From: a virus
DNA: 31,061 nucleotides
Virus record (IMG/VR): IMGVR_UViG_3300047462_000281
Location: 1 to 31,061 of that record
Direction: 5' to 3' (one strand)
A model generated the notes under the pieces. The model worked only from the letters and a program-made list of their open reading frames with translations, was not told the DNA's origin and ran no database searches. This document shows positions 8,505 through 15,747 of the stretch, in pieces (the first letter of the stretch is position 1; the number at the start of each line of letters is the position of its first letter). The translations under genes were made by a program, and so were the position numbers.

Positions 8505-8516
8505 CAAGGGGATTCC

Positions 8517-8747
8517 ATGTTCGTTCGCATGAAAACCGGGCGCTCCGAGGGCGAGCTGCTCGACGTCGCTCCGGAGGCCGCCCGCGCCATGCTCGCCGAC
8601 GGCCGCGCGACGTATGCCTATGCCGATCAGAGGCCGCCCGCGGAGCCGGACTGCGAGATTCCGGCCGACGCGCGGGCGGCATTGGCTCCGATTGAGAAGC
8701 CGCACCACGGCGCGCTCCGCAAGCGTTTGAGGAAAGCCGTCAAGTGA
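8517..8747 (+). CDS. Small conserved-position head-tail region protein
   Basis: A 76-residue protein with an AAGGGG ribosome site just downstream of the terminator. The N-terminal half (MFVRMKTGRSEGEL then a helix with AARAMLADGRA) resembles the short proteins that many phages carry between capsid and connector genes, where a stretch of this kind precedes a flexible basic tail. The C-terminus is Lys/Arg-rich. The stop overlaps the next GTG (GTGA). The function is unknown and no enzymatic motif is visible; a minor capsid or connector accessory role is a guess from position. Confidence 0.75.
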   Translation: MFVRMKTGRSEGELLDVAPEAARAMLADGRATYAYADQRPPAEPDCEIPADARAALAPIEKPHHGALRKRLRKAVK

Positions 8748-9619
8748 AGGACGTCGTTCTCATCACGCCGCCGCCCGTCGAGCCGGTCAACCAGGGCGCG
8801 ATGCTCAACCAGCTCGGCATGTCCACGCCGACCGACACGGGCCTGGCGGCGACGTTGACCGCGCAGCTCAATGGCTACATCATGGCGGCGCGGGCCGACT
8901 GCGAGAACTATTGCCGCCGCGTCTTCATCACCCAGACGTGGCTGCTCAGGCGCGACTCGTTTCCCGGCCGAGACTTCCGCTACGAGGCGCTCGGCTACGC
9001 GCATATCGAACTGCCGAAGCCGCCCTTTCAGTCGGTCTACTTTTTGCAGTATGTCGACGTCTCCGGCACATTGCAGACGCTCTCGATCGACACGACCTAC
9101 GGCACCAACCCGGCCGACCCGCAGTACGGCTATCAGCTCGACCGGGGCAGCGAGACGCAGCCGGCGCGGCTGCTGCCGCCCTTCGCGCGGCCCTGGCCGC
9201 CGACCCGCATGGTGCCGAGCAACGTGCTCTGCCAGTTCCGCTGCGGCTATGGCGGCCCGCTCGCCGTCTCGATCGACACCGGGGGCGTGATCTCGGGCGC
9301 GAAGTTCAACAATGACGATCAGCCGCTGCTGCCGGGCGACACCGGCCTCGCGGTCTCGATCCCCAATGGCGGCGGCGCGAACGTGACGCTCAACACTTTC
9401 ATCGCCTCGGTCAACGGGAGCGGGGTCGCCACCCTGGCCACGCCGCCGGCGGCCGCGATCGTGAACACCTCCTGCTGGTTCGGCCAGCCGGTGCCGCAGC
9501 CGATCCTCCAGGCGATCCAGTTTCTGGCCGCATGGTATTACGAGCAGGGCAGCGTGGTCGACGTGCCGATGCCACGCGTGGTGCGGGCGCTGCTCGATCC
9601 GTACCGGGACCTCACGTAG
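8744..9619 (+). CDS. Head-tail connector (gp6-like)
   Basis: A 291-residue protein. The N-terminal part is a helical adaptor of the gp6/phiE125-gp8 type: a helix with AARADCENYCRR, then FITQTWLLRRDSFPG, then a strand motif ending in QYVDVSGTLQTL, which is the standard signature. The C-terminus returns to the family pattern with PQPILQAIQFLAAWYYEQ. Between them (residues about 175-245) lies an extra beta-rich Gly/Ala/Thr segment not expected in the roughly 190-residue family members, so an inserted surface domain is likely. The protein should form the ring under the portal. GTG start in a GTGA overlap; the stop abuts the next ATG. Confidence 0.87.
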   Translation: MKDVVLITPPPVEPVNQGAMLNQLGMSTPTDTGLAATLTAQLNGYIMAARADCENYCRRVFITQTWLLRRDSFPGRDFRYEALGYAHIELPKPPFQSVYFLQYVDVSGTLQTLSIDTTYGTNPADPQYGYQLDRGSETQPARLLPPFARPWPPTRMVPSNVLCQFRCGYGGPLAVSIDTGGVISGAKFNNDDQPLLPGDTGLAVSIPNGGGANVTLNTFIASVNGSGVATLATPPAAAIVNTSCWFGQPVPQPILQAIQFLAAWYYEQGSVVDVPMPRVVRALLDPYRDLT

Positions 9620-9997
9620 ATGTTCGGCTACCCGTGGTCGGGCGTCCGCGACCCGCTGGCGATCCCGGCCGGGGCGCTCCGCTCCGCCATCCAGATCCAG
9701 TCGCAGTCGGCCACGCAGGACGCCTATGGCCAGCCGGTGGCGACCTGGACGACCTTTTTGAGCGTCTTCGCGGCGATCGCGACAGTGTCGAGCCGCGAGG
9801 TATACCAGGCCTCACAGTTTGTTTCTCAGGTCACGCATCGGGTGACGATCCGCTGGCCCGGGACGAGTGTGGTCATCGAGGAAGGGCAGCGCGTGGTCTA
9901 TGGAACGCATACCTACCTCATCCAGGCGGTTGAGAACGTGCAGGAGCGCAACCGCGTGCTCAATCTGATGTGCCTTGAGATCGATGGGAGCCAGTAG
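9620..9997 (+). CDS. Head-tail joining / head closure protein
   Basis: A 125-residue protein of the SPP1 gp16 / HK97 head-tail adaptor type, sealing the connector after packaging. Typical signs are the start region PAGALRSAIQIQSQSATQD, the central WTTFLSVFAAI strand, the THRVTIRW segment and the C-terminal IQAVENVQERNRVLNLMCLE, which matches the closing pattern of this family. It starts directly at the stop of the connector gene. It is followed after two bases by a gene of different composition, which interrupts the usual joining protein, gp10-like, tail terminator order. Confidence 0.88.
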   Translation: MFGYPWSGVRDPLAIPAGALRSAIQIQSQSATQDAYGQPVATWTTFLSVFAAIATVSSREVYQASQFVSQVTHRVTIRWPGTSVVIEEGQRVVYGTHTYLIQAVENVQERNRVLNLMCLEIDGSQ

Positions 9998-9999
9998 TT

Positions 10000-10260
10000 A
10001 TGGGAAAAGTGAAAATCCTCCAGATATCTCCGGAGCTGCTGGTCGATCTGTTTAAGCCCGGCAAACGCAATTATGAAGTCGTCCAGGATGCAGTTCCCGC
10101 CGATGGGAAGCTAGTTCACGTCCACGTTTCGCAAGGCGGCCTGTTGTTAAACCTCACGGTCGAAAGCGAAAGTTTTGCGCCCATTTCGCTTGGCGACCAT
10201 ATTCCCGTTTTCAGTCCGACTGTCACCGTGAATCGTTTGCTCGGAAAGGTTGCGCTTTAA
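10000..10260 (+). CDS. Small hypothetical protein inserted in the connector module
   Basis: An 86-residue protein with a GGGAG ribosome site just before the start. It has a helix-rich start (KILQISPELLVDLFKPG) and then beta strands with VESESFAPISLGDHIP. Its codon use is noticeably more A/T-rich than its neighbours, and it occupies the slot where an HK97 gp10-like gene is commonly found; that gene is displaced to 11961. It may therefore be a moron. Similar short proteins with the ISPELL-type start occur in other phage genomes from memory, with no known function. It is probably translated, since it sits in the operon with 2-3 base gaps on both sides. Confidence 0.72.
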   Translation: MGKVKILQISPELLVDLFKPGKRNYEVVQDAVPADGKLVHVHVSQGGLLLNLTVESESFAPISLGDHIPVFSPTVTVNRLLGKVAL

Positions 10261-10263
10261 TTC

Positions 10264-10656
10264 GTGATCACCGAGGGGCTCTTCACGCTGATCACCGGAA
10301 ACGCCGCGCTGGCCGCGCTGATCGAGGAGCGGTGCTACCCGGTGGTGCTGCCGCCGGAGCCGACGCTGCCGGCGTTGACCTACCAGGTCGTCAGCCAGAT
10401 CGGCGTGGTCACGGGGTCGACCGAGGGCCCGCAGCGAATGCGGATCCAGTTCGACGCCTTCGGTGCGAGTTACGGCGACGCCGACTCGACGCGGGACGCG
10501 CTGCGGGCGCTCTTCCTGGGCATGCCCGTGCTGCTCTCCGACGGCACGGAGCTGCAGAACGCGATCCGCATCCAGTCGATCGACTACTTCGACGACGACC
10601 CGCGGCGGTACCGCTGCATGAGCGAGTTCTATCTCTGGTTCGACTACCCGTCATAG
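10264..10656 (+). CDS. Tail completion / tail terminator protein (DUF3168-like)
   Basis: A 130-residue protein starting with GTG three bases after the previous stop. The signatures are the N-terminal LFTLITGNAALAALI helix, the PTLPALTYQVVSQ strand, and the RMRIQFDAFGASYGDADSTRDALR segment that typifies DUF3168/gpU-like tail terminators. These form the hexameric ring at the head-proximal end of the tail and attach it to the connector. Length fits the family. The following 56 bases contain only the ribosome site of the tail tube gene. Confidence 0.88.
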   Translation: MITEGLFTLITGNAALAALIEERCYPVVLPPEPTLPALTYQVVSQIGVVTGSTEGPQRMRIQFDAFGASYGDADSTRDALRALFLGMPVLLSDGTELQNAIRIQSIDYFDDDPRRYRCMSEFYLWFDYPS

Positions 10657-10712
10657 CCCCGCGCTGACGGCCACCCGCAACGCACCACCAACCCAGCAAC
10701 AGGAGATCGATC

Positions 10713-11180
10713 ATGCCGTACACAACCAGCAAGGCGCAGTCGGGGCGGTTAATCAATTTGCTGATCGGCGGTGTCACCGGGGCTTCGGGCTCGGAAACCT
10801 TCACGATCGTCGGCGAGATCCGCGACCCCGGCCTGACCGGGCAGAAGTGGGACCTGGTCGAGGTCACCAACACGCAATCGACGGTGAAGGAGCGGAAGGC
10901 CTCGATTCTCGACCCCGGCAACTTCAAATGCGAGGGCAACCGCGTGCCGACCGACGCCGGGCAGCTCGTCGTCGAGACGGCCTTCGGCTCCGGCCTGCCC
11001 TACGACTTCAAGATCCAGTATCCGATCAACACCGCCGTCGGCCAGACCACCACCGGCGATCTTTATGTGTTCTCCGGCATCGTGGAATCGCGGGACCTGA
11101 TGAACAAGACCGAGGGCATCGCCGGATGGAACATCGGGATCCAGGTCGTCAGCCCGCCCGTCTACACCGCCGGCAGCTAA
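10713..11180 (+). CDS. Major tail tube protein
   Basis: A 155-residue beta-rich protein with an AGGAG ribosome site 8 bases before ATG, consistent with high output. Its place between the tail terminator and the assembly chaperone, its size, and strand patterns such as LYVFSGIVESRD near the C-terminus fit lambda gpV / HK97 tail tube proteins, which stack as hexameric rings. No Ig-like decoration domain is appended. The assignment is by position, length and strand pattern. Confidence 0.87.
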   Translation: MPYTTSKAQSGRLINLLIGGVTGASGSETFTIVGEIRDPGLTGQKWDLVEVTNTQSTVKERKASILDPGNFKCEGNRVPTDAGQLVVETAFGSGLPYDFKIQYPINTAVGQTTTGDLYVFSGIVESRDLMNKTEGIAGWNIGIQVVSPPVYTAGS

Positions 11181-11225
11181 CCTTTCCATCCCACCGTTCG
11201 CAGCTTATGAAAGGCAATTGCAGAC

Positions 11226-11618
11226 ATGGCAAAGAGAAGCATCGCCCGCTCTCCGAAGTTCGACCCGTCGATTCCCCGCGTCACCGTCGAGATCGACGGC
11301 GAGCCCTTCGACCTGTGCTTCGACTTTCGCGCCCTGGCGGCCGCCAAGGAGAAACTCCGCGAGCTCGATCCGCCGGTGGAGATCAACATCCTGAGGTCGC
11401 TCGACTTCCACGGGCTTGATGTCGACACGCTGCCCGCGCTCCTCTATGCCGCCGCGTTCCGCTACCAGCCGGATCTCTCCTGGGAGAGGGCGCAGGAACT
11501 GGTCAACCTCCGGACCGCCGGGGCCGTCTATGCCGCGCTGGCCGAGGCCTACATGCAGGCGCTCTCCGTGCCCGTGGATGCGGCAAACCCTCCGCAGGCG
11601 GCCCCGACGGCGACCTGA
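11226..11618 (+). CDS. Tail assembly chaperone, short (G-like) form
   Basis: A 130-residue protein produced by standard decoding. The sequence has PRVTVEIDGEPFDLCFDF, a helix with RALAAAKEKLREL, and a C-terminal helical part, matching GTA-gp10-like/gpG-type chaperones that bind the tape measure before tube polymerisation. AAGG lies 11 bases before ATG. Near its 3' end is the heptamer A_AAC_CCT in the correct frame, only 25 bases before the stop, so part of the ribosomes should shift to the -1 frame and make the extended form listed separately. Confidence 0.9.
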   Translation: MAKRSIARSPKFDPSIPRVTVEIDGEPFDLCFDFRALAAAKEKLRELDPPVEINILRSLDFHGLDVDTLPALLYAAAFRYQPDLSWERAQELVNLRTAGAVYAALAEAYMQALSVPVDAANPPQAAPTAT

Positions 11619-12016
11619 CCGAAGCCGAGCTTTGGCGGCATCTCTGGGGCGTCGCGCGGTATCGGCTGCGGCTGTCGACGGAGGAATTTCTCGATCTGAC
11701 GCCGGCGCAGCTCGAGCAGCTGATCCGCGAACACGCCCGCCACGAGGAGCACGCGGAGTTCATGCTGGCGCAACTGGCCAGCGTGACGGCCAACTTCGGC
11801 ATGCGCGGGCCGAAGACGCCGCTCGCGCCGAAGGACTTCATGCCTTCGCAGTGGGCGAAACAATCCAAGGGCATATCGAAAAAACGCCGGCGGGGCAAGC
11901 CGCGCAAGCAGGTCGGGCAAGAGATCCACGGCATCATGAGGCACTTCCAGAGGGTGTTCAATGGCGGACGCGATCCGAGTGGAGGGGGTGGAGCAGGTGA
12001 TGGCCAGCCTCGATAA
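11226..12016 (+). CDS. Tail assembly chaperone, frameshifted (G-T-like) form
   Basis: Join of 11226-11591 with 11591-12016 by a -1 shift, predicted 263 residues (122 from the first frame, 141 from the second). The downstream frame has no good start of its own before 11762, is open across the heptamer, and encodes a T-like segment: a helix with TEAELWRHLWGVARYRL, then LTPAQLEQLI, then a conserved-looking PKDFMPSQW and a very basic end. In lambda and many long-tailed phages, G and G-T are made in a fixed ratio and are both needed for tail assembly. The second frame overlaps the next gene by 56 bases. The shift is inferred from sequence and not shown. Confidence 0.8.
11585..11617 (+). promoter_or_regulatory. 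-1 ribosomal frameshift site
   Basis: The heptamer AAACCCT (11585-11591) fits X_XXY_YYZ in the zero frame (GCA AAC CCT). Three bases later a possible hairpin forms: CAGG with CCTG and GCC with GGC around a CCGAC loop (11595-11617), broken by a 2x2 internal loop. The zero-frame stop is at 11616-11618. Confidence 0.78.
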
Positions 12017-12443
12017 CATCGACGCAAAAGCGGCGAAGGCGGCCATGCGGGCCGGACTGCGCGCGGCCGGCGAGCTCGTGCGGGCCGAGGTCGCCTCGCG
12101 GGCTCCGGTGCGGACGATGGCCGGCGGCAACTCGCTGCCGGAGGGCGCGCTGGCCGCGGACATCACCCTGGAGGTCAAGCAGGCGTCGACTACCGGGCAG
12201 CAATATGCGGTGGTCCAGCCCGGCAGGCTTACCCGGCATGTGGCCCGCTGGGTCGAGTACGGCCATCGCATCGTGCGCGGCGGGCAGTTGAAGTTTCTCG
12301 CCAACGGCAAGACGCGCGGGCGCGGCGGATATAGCGGCGAGAATGTTCCGGCGCATCCGTTCATCCGCCCGGCCTTCGAGGCCACGCAGGCCTCCGTTGT
12401 AAAAACATTCGCGGAGAAGTTCATCGAGGCGCTCAAGAAATGA
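11961..12443 (+). CDS. HK97 gp10-like protein, displaced position
   Basis: A 160-residue protein with the HK97-gp10-like pattern: IRVEGVEQVMASLDNI, a long helix of Ala/Arg-rich heptads, VRAEVASRAPVRTM, and the C-terminal PAHPFIRPAFEAT motif that is highly typical of this family. Family members normally sit between the head-closure and tail terminator genes and take part in head-tail joining; here the gene lies between the tail chaperones and the tape measure. AGAGGG lies 9 bases before ATG, inside the chaperone frame. The stop overlaps the tape measure ATG. Confidence 0.88.
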   Translation: MADAIRVEGVEQVMASLDNIDAKAAKAAMRAGLRAAGELVRAEVASRAPVRTMAGGNSLPEGALAADITLEVKQASTTGQQYAVVQPGRLTRHVARWVEYGHRIVRGGQLKFLANGKTRGRGGYSGENVPAHPFIRPAFEATQASVVKTFAEKFIEALKK

Positions 12444-14791
12444 CCGACATCGTCGCAAACGCGGGCAACGTCAAGATCGTCATCACCGGCGACGGCTCCA
12501 ATTTCAGCCAGGTCGTCGCCGACGTCAACAAGAAGCTCGAGGCCCTCGGCGTCAAGGGCCGGGCAGCCGGGCACGGCATGGTTTCCAGCGTGCAGGCCGC
12601 CTCCGGGTCGATCCGGATCCTCGAGGGCAACGTCGAGAACAACGTGCGCGCCGTCGAGCGCTTCCTGGTCAGCTCGCTCAAGCTCGGCCCGATCCTCCAG
12701 GCGGCATTTCCCGTCGTGGGCGCCATCGCCTTCGGCGGCATCATCGCCAAGATAGGCGAAGAGGTCTACAGGTTCGCCAAGGCCGCGCAGGACGCGCCGC
12801 GCATCATCACGCAGAATTTCGCATCGTCGAATTCCGCGATGCGGCTCGCGAACGACCAACTCGCGCTGGCCAACCTGCGCCTTGAGAACGAAACGGCCAA
12901 GCTCGAAAAAAAACCGGAAAACCACCTCGCCGAGGCGTTGATCGCCTCGCAGATCGAGGCCGGCAAGCTGGTCGAGTCGCTCGAGCGCGTATCGAAGGCG
13001 CAGCAGGACGCCTTCAAGGGCCAGCATATTGGCTATCTACAGCAGCTGTTCGGCAAGGGCGGCACGCGGGACGTCGAACAAAACGTCGCCAATTTCGAGT
13101 CGCAGATCGTGGGCCGCGGCCAGGATCTGCAGATCGCGCTCGACGGCGGAGACAAATCGGGGGCGGCAACGGCCAGGGCCGAGCTTCAGCGGCTGCAGCA
13201 AAACTATATCGCATACCTGCGCGATCAGATCAAGCTGCGTACGAGCACGATTACCACGAATCCGTCGGGGCCGATCTCCTATGCCAGCGCGAATGGCGAC
13301 CAATCGGCGAACCTGGCCATCCTGCAGGGGGCGCTGAGCTCGACCCAGCTCTCAATTGCCCAACAGCGCCTGCAGGAGCAGAACGGCAGGGACCTGGCGG
13401 CAAACGACACCGCCAAGGGCAATCGCGACGCCGCTCGGGAGGCGCTCGAAGCGCAGCGCCAGCAGATGGAGGCGATGAAGCAATCGGCCGACGACCAGCT
13501 CGCCGATATCAAGCGCGATCATCAGGTGTCGATCACGGAGGAGATCGGTTACTGGCGATCGGTGCAGGCGGCGATCAAGGGGGGCGGCCAGGCGGCGATC
13601 AACTATCGCACCGAAGTCAACAAGAAGATCGGCGATCTCAGCGAGGAGCTGCGGAAGAAGTTGGAGCTCGCCCAGGGAAAGCGCGATGCTTTGAGCACCG
13701 ACGAAAGCGGCGTGCGCCAGCTGATCGAACAGCAGAAGGCGCAGTACGAGGCCGTGGAGCGCGCAATCGAGGCGGGGATCAAGCAGCGGGAAAAGATGCA
13801 GATCGGCACGGCCGAGCTGGCGCGCGGCGCGGGCAGCCTCACGGCCGCCGACTACCGCAGCGCCGTGGCCGACGCCCACACCCAGGCCTTCAACGCCCAG
13901 CGCGACGATCTGGAGCGCCAGCTCGCCCGGCTCGAAGGCTTGTCGGACCAGGCGGCGCAGCGCGAACGGCTGCAGGAGCAGCTGGACGAACTGCAGGGAA
14001 ATCGCCAGCTGCAGGTCGCGCAGGATGCGCAGGCGACCTCGGCCGCCTATGGGAATCCGTTCGTCGGCATCCGCGACGCGCTCGACGACCTGATCAATGC
14101 CTCGCACGACCTCGCCAATACCTGGCGCGAGATCGCGGGCAACGCGTTCGACACCGTCAACGGGCAGATTGTGCGGGCCATAAGCGGGCAGCGCACCGAC
14201 CTCGGCAACGCCGGCGCGAGCATCTTTCGCAGCGCCGGCGGAGCGTTGCTGAAGACGGCGGAGGGAACCCTCGGGGGCGAAGTGCTGAAACGGTTTGGCA
14301 TGGGCGGGAAGAAGACGGCTCCCACTGGCGCGGCAGGGGATGCCTTGCACGCCTGGGTTGATAATCTGAGCCAGCAGGGCGCGGGAAGTGTCGGCAATCT
14401 GCTCGATACTCTGGATGGTATGAAGGCGCTCGGGACCGAAGGGCAGGGCGCGGTTGGCGATGGATTACAGACGATTACTCCGTTGTTAACGGCAGCCATT
14501 CCCTTCCTGGCCGACGGCGGTCCGGTCGTTCGCAATATGCCGGCGATCGTCGGCGAGCGCGGGCCTGAGCTGTTCGTGCCCTCCGGATCCGGTCATATTG
14601 TCCCCAACCACAAGCTGGGCGGAACGACGCATCATCATCATTGGAATATCGACGCCAGGGGGGCGACGGATCCAGCCGCGGTAAAACGCATGGTCATGCA
14701 GGGAATCGCCGCCGCCGCGCCGCACCTGGTAAGGCTAAGCGTGGCGGCCGGCGTCGAGCGGCAAAGGAGATTGCCCAGCTCGAAACGGTGA
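12440..14791 (+). CDS. Tail tape measure protein
   Basis: A 783-residue protein. After a short N-terminal domain there is a hydrophobic stretch (residues about 80-105) that could cross a membrane during DNA injection. Residues about 110-560 are mostly long charged helices with heptad-like Gln/Glu/Arg/Ala repeats. The C-terminus has the family signature ADGGPVVRNMPAIVGERG then PELFVPSGSG, followed by a His-rich stretch. With about 1.5 angstrom of tail per residue, a tail of roughly 115-120 nm is expected. Start by ATGA overlap. This is the last gene of the main tail block before the hairpin-bounded cassette. Confidence 0.93.
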   Translation: MTDIVANAGNVKIVITGDGSNFSQVVADVNKKLEALGVKGRAAGHGMVSSVQAASGSIRILEGNVENNVRAVERFLVSSLKLGPILQAAFPVVGAIAFGGIIAKIGEEVYRFAKAAQDAPRIITQNFASSNSAMRLANDQLALANLRLENETAKLEKKPENHLAEALIASQIEAGKLVESLERVSKAQQDAFKGQHIGYLQQLFGKGGTRDVEQNVANFESQIVGRGQDLQIALDGGDKSGAATARAELQRLQQNYIAYLRDQIKLRTSTITTNPSGPISYASANGDQSANLAILQGALSSTQLSIAQQRLQEQNGRDLAANDTAKGNRDAAREALEAQRQQMEAMKQSADDQLADIKRDHQVSITEEIGYWRSVQAAIKGGGQAAINYRTEVNKKIGDLSEELRKKLELAQGKRDALSTDESGVRQLIEQQKAQYEAVERAIEAGIKQREKMQIGTAELARGAGSLTAADYRSAVADAHTQAFNAQRDDLERQLARLEGLSDQAAQRERLQEQLDELQGNRQLQVAQDAQATSAAYGNPFVGIRDALDDLINASHDLANTWREIAGNAFDTVNGQIVRAISGQRTDLGNAGASIFRSAGGALLKTAEGTLGGEVLKRFGMGGKKTAPTGAAGDALHAWVDNLSQQGAGSVGNLLDTLDGMKALGTEGQGAVGDGLQTITPLLTAAIPFLADGGPVVRNMPAIVGERGPELFVPSGSGHIVPNHKLGGTTHHHHWNIDARGATDPAAVKRMVMQGIAAAAPHLVRLSVAAGVERQRRLPSSKR

Positions 14792-14820
14792 TACAATCGG
14801 CGAGCAAGGAGTCGCTTTCC

Positions 14821-15354
14821 ATGAGACGCCTGATTTTTTGCCTAGCCTTGATGGTTCCCGCTGGATGCGTCGCCCAAACTATCTCGCCGACGGTGAGAAA
14901 CCTTGGCGCGAAAGAGTTTGCAGTTATCACAGCAAAGAGTAACTGGTCTTACATCGCCGATCATGGGTCGCCCGCCCCGGAGTTCAATGACGAGACTAAT
15001 CGCTTAGAGGCCCGGATTCGCGAGCAGCTTCGCATCGAGGGCAGTAAAGGGACCACCGACTGGTACTTGCTGGAATTGATCCAGATGTCTAAATTCACCA
15101 TTATTCACGACCTTGTAGCCGGGCACATCGAGGCTTTGAGTAGCGCGGCCGATCTGGCAGCTCCCCCGCCGACCGTAGTGCGCGGGCCATCATGCCTTGC
15201 TCTTTTGCATAAGAGTCTGGAGACGAGCAAGTTCCAAGGGTTTACAGTCGATGATCCAAGCTATCCAAACTGTCTCGATGTTCCGGCGACGGCAACGGTC
15301 AAGGAGGTAGAGGCCGCAGTGACCGGTTATCTTGGATCGTCGATCGATGAGTAG
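14821..15354 (+). CDS. Small exported protein, moron candidate
   Basis: A 177-residue protein; the frame is open further upstream but the ATG at 14821 is preceded by AAGGAG and begins a clear signal sequence (MRRLIFCLALMVPAGCVAQ). Cleavage after the VAQ region is likely; PAGC is a poor lipobox. The mature part is mixed helix with no catalytic motif, and has two cysteines near the C-terminus (SCLALL and NCLDV) that could form a disulfide. Codon use is more A/T-rich than in the flanking phage genes. It sits between the tape measure and fibre genes and ends just before a terminator hairpin. A host-altering moron is inferred; the family is unknown. Confidence 0.78.
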   Translation: MRRLIFCLALMVPAGCVAQTISPTVRNLGAKEFAVITAKSNWSYIADHGSPAPEFNDETNRLEARIREQLRIEGSKGTTDWYLLELIQMSKFTIIHDLVAGHIEALSSAADLAAPPPTVVRGPSCLALLHKSLETSKFQGFTVDDPSYPNCLDVPATATVKEVEAAVTGYLGSSIDE

Positions 15355-15382
15355 ATTTTTGATTTTTTGTAGTAAGAACCAT

Positions 15383-15407
15383 AAGGCCGCCTTTCCAGGC
15401 GGCCTTT
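15383..15407 (+). terminator. Terminator hairpin 1 of cassette
   Basis: A 9-bp stem AAGGCCGCC / GGCGGCCTT with a TTTCCA loop, followed by a T and then CCATTTGGAG, the ribosome site of the next gene. The T-run is short, so termination may be partial. Confidence 0.65.
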
Positions 15408-15429
15408 CCATTTGGAGATTAAAACCGCT

Positions 15430-15651
15430 ATGAGCGACGTGAGTCAGCACCCCGCGGCCAAGATTGTTGAGCAGCTGCATTCGGTAGAAGTCAAACTAAG
15501 GCAGGGGGAGGCGCTGATGGCGGCGTTGGGGATCCGGCTTTCTGATACCTACCTCGAAATGTTCAGGCTTATGGGAGAAGCGGCGGCTCTGGGACTTGAA
15601 AAAAGATTGCTGCAGATCCAGCTGAACGCTCTAGGCGTAAACCAAACCTAG
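15430..15651 (+). CDS. Small helical protein in the hairpin-bounded cassette
   Basis: A 73-residue protein. An upstream TTG is in frame, but the ATG at 15430 with GGAG 13 bases upstream is the better start. The product is predicted to be nearly all helix: HPAAKIVEQLHSVEVKLRQG and a second amphipathic helix with MFRLMGEAAALGLEKRL, so a helical hairpin or coiled coil is likely. No family recognised. Codon use is closer to the preceding exported protein than to the virion genes. Terminator-like hairpins lie on both sides. It might be a chaperone for the fibre or a partner of the exported protein; neither is shown. Confidence 0.7.
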   Translation: MSDVSQHPAAKIVEQLHSVEVKLRQGEALMAALGIRLSDTYLEMFRLMGEAAALGLEKRLLQIQLNALGVNQT

Positions 15652-15657
15652 CTTAGC

Positions 15658-15682
15658 AGGGCCGCCCCCGCCGGGCGGCCTT
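15658..15682 (+). terminator. Terminator hairpin 2 of cassette
   Basis: An 8-bp perfect GC stem GGCCGCCC / GGGCGGCC, extendable by a G-U and an A-T pair, with a CCGCC loop. It is followed by TTTCCGTT. It lies seven bases after the stop of the 73-aa gene and resembles hairpin 1 in stem and in the trailing TTTCC. Confidence 0.65.
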
Positions 15683-15701
15683 TCCGTTGTCACCGCAACC
15701 C

Positions 15702-15727
15702 AAAGCCCGGCCCCGCGCCGGGCTTTT
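15702..15727 (+). terminator. Terminator hairpin 3, directly upstream of the giant fibre gene
   Basis: A 9-bp perfect stem AAAGCCCGG / CCGGGCTTT with a 7-base loop, then TTTT and CCGTTTGGAG, which holds the fibre gene ribosome site. The GGAG (15734-15737) can also pair with CTCC (15741-15744), a possible weak sequestering hairpin. Confidence 0.65.
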
Positions 15728-15747
15728 CCGTTTGGAGCGACTCCCCG

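Noticed and set aside
6274-8532. A 752-codon plus-strand frame overlapping protease, capsid and decoration genes
   Set aside because: It is out of frame with the recognised capsid and decoration genes and gives an Arg/Gly-rich product typical of GC-rich alternate frames.
14641-14820. N-terminal extension of the 177-aa exported protein
   Set aside because: It overlaps the tape measure end in another frame, is Arg/Gly-rich, and the ATG at 14821 has a good ribosome site followed by a signal sequence.
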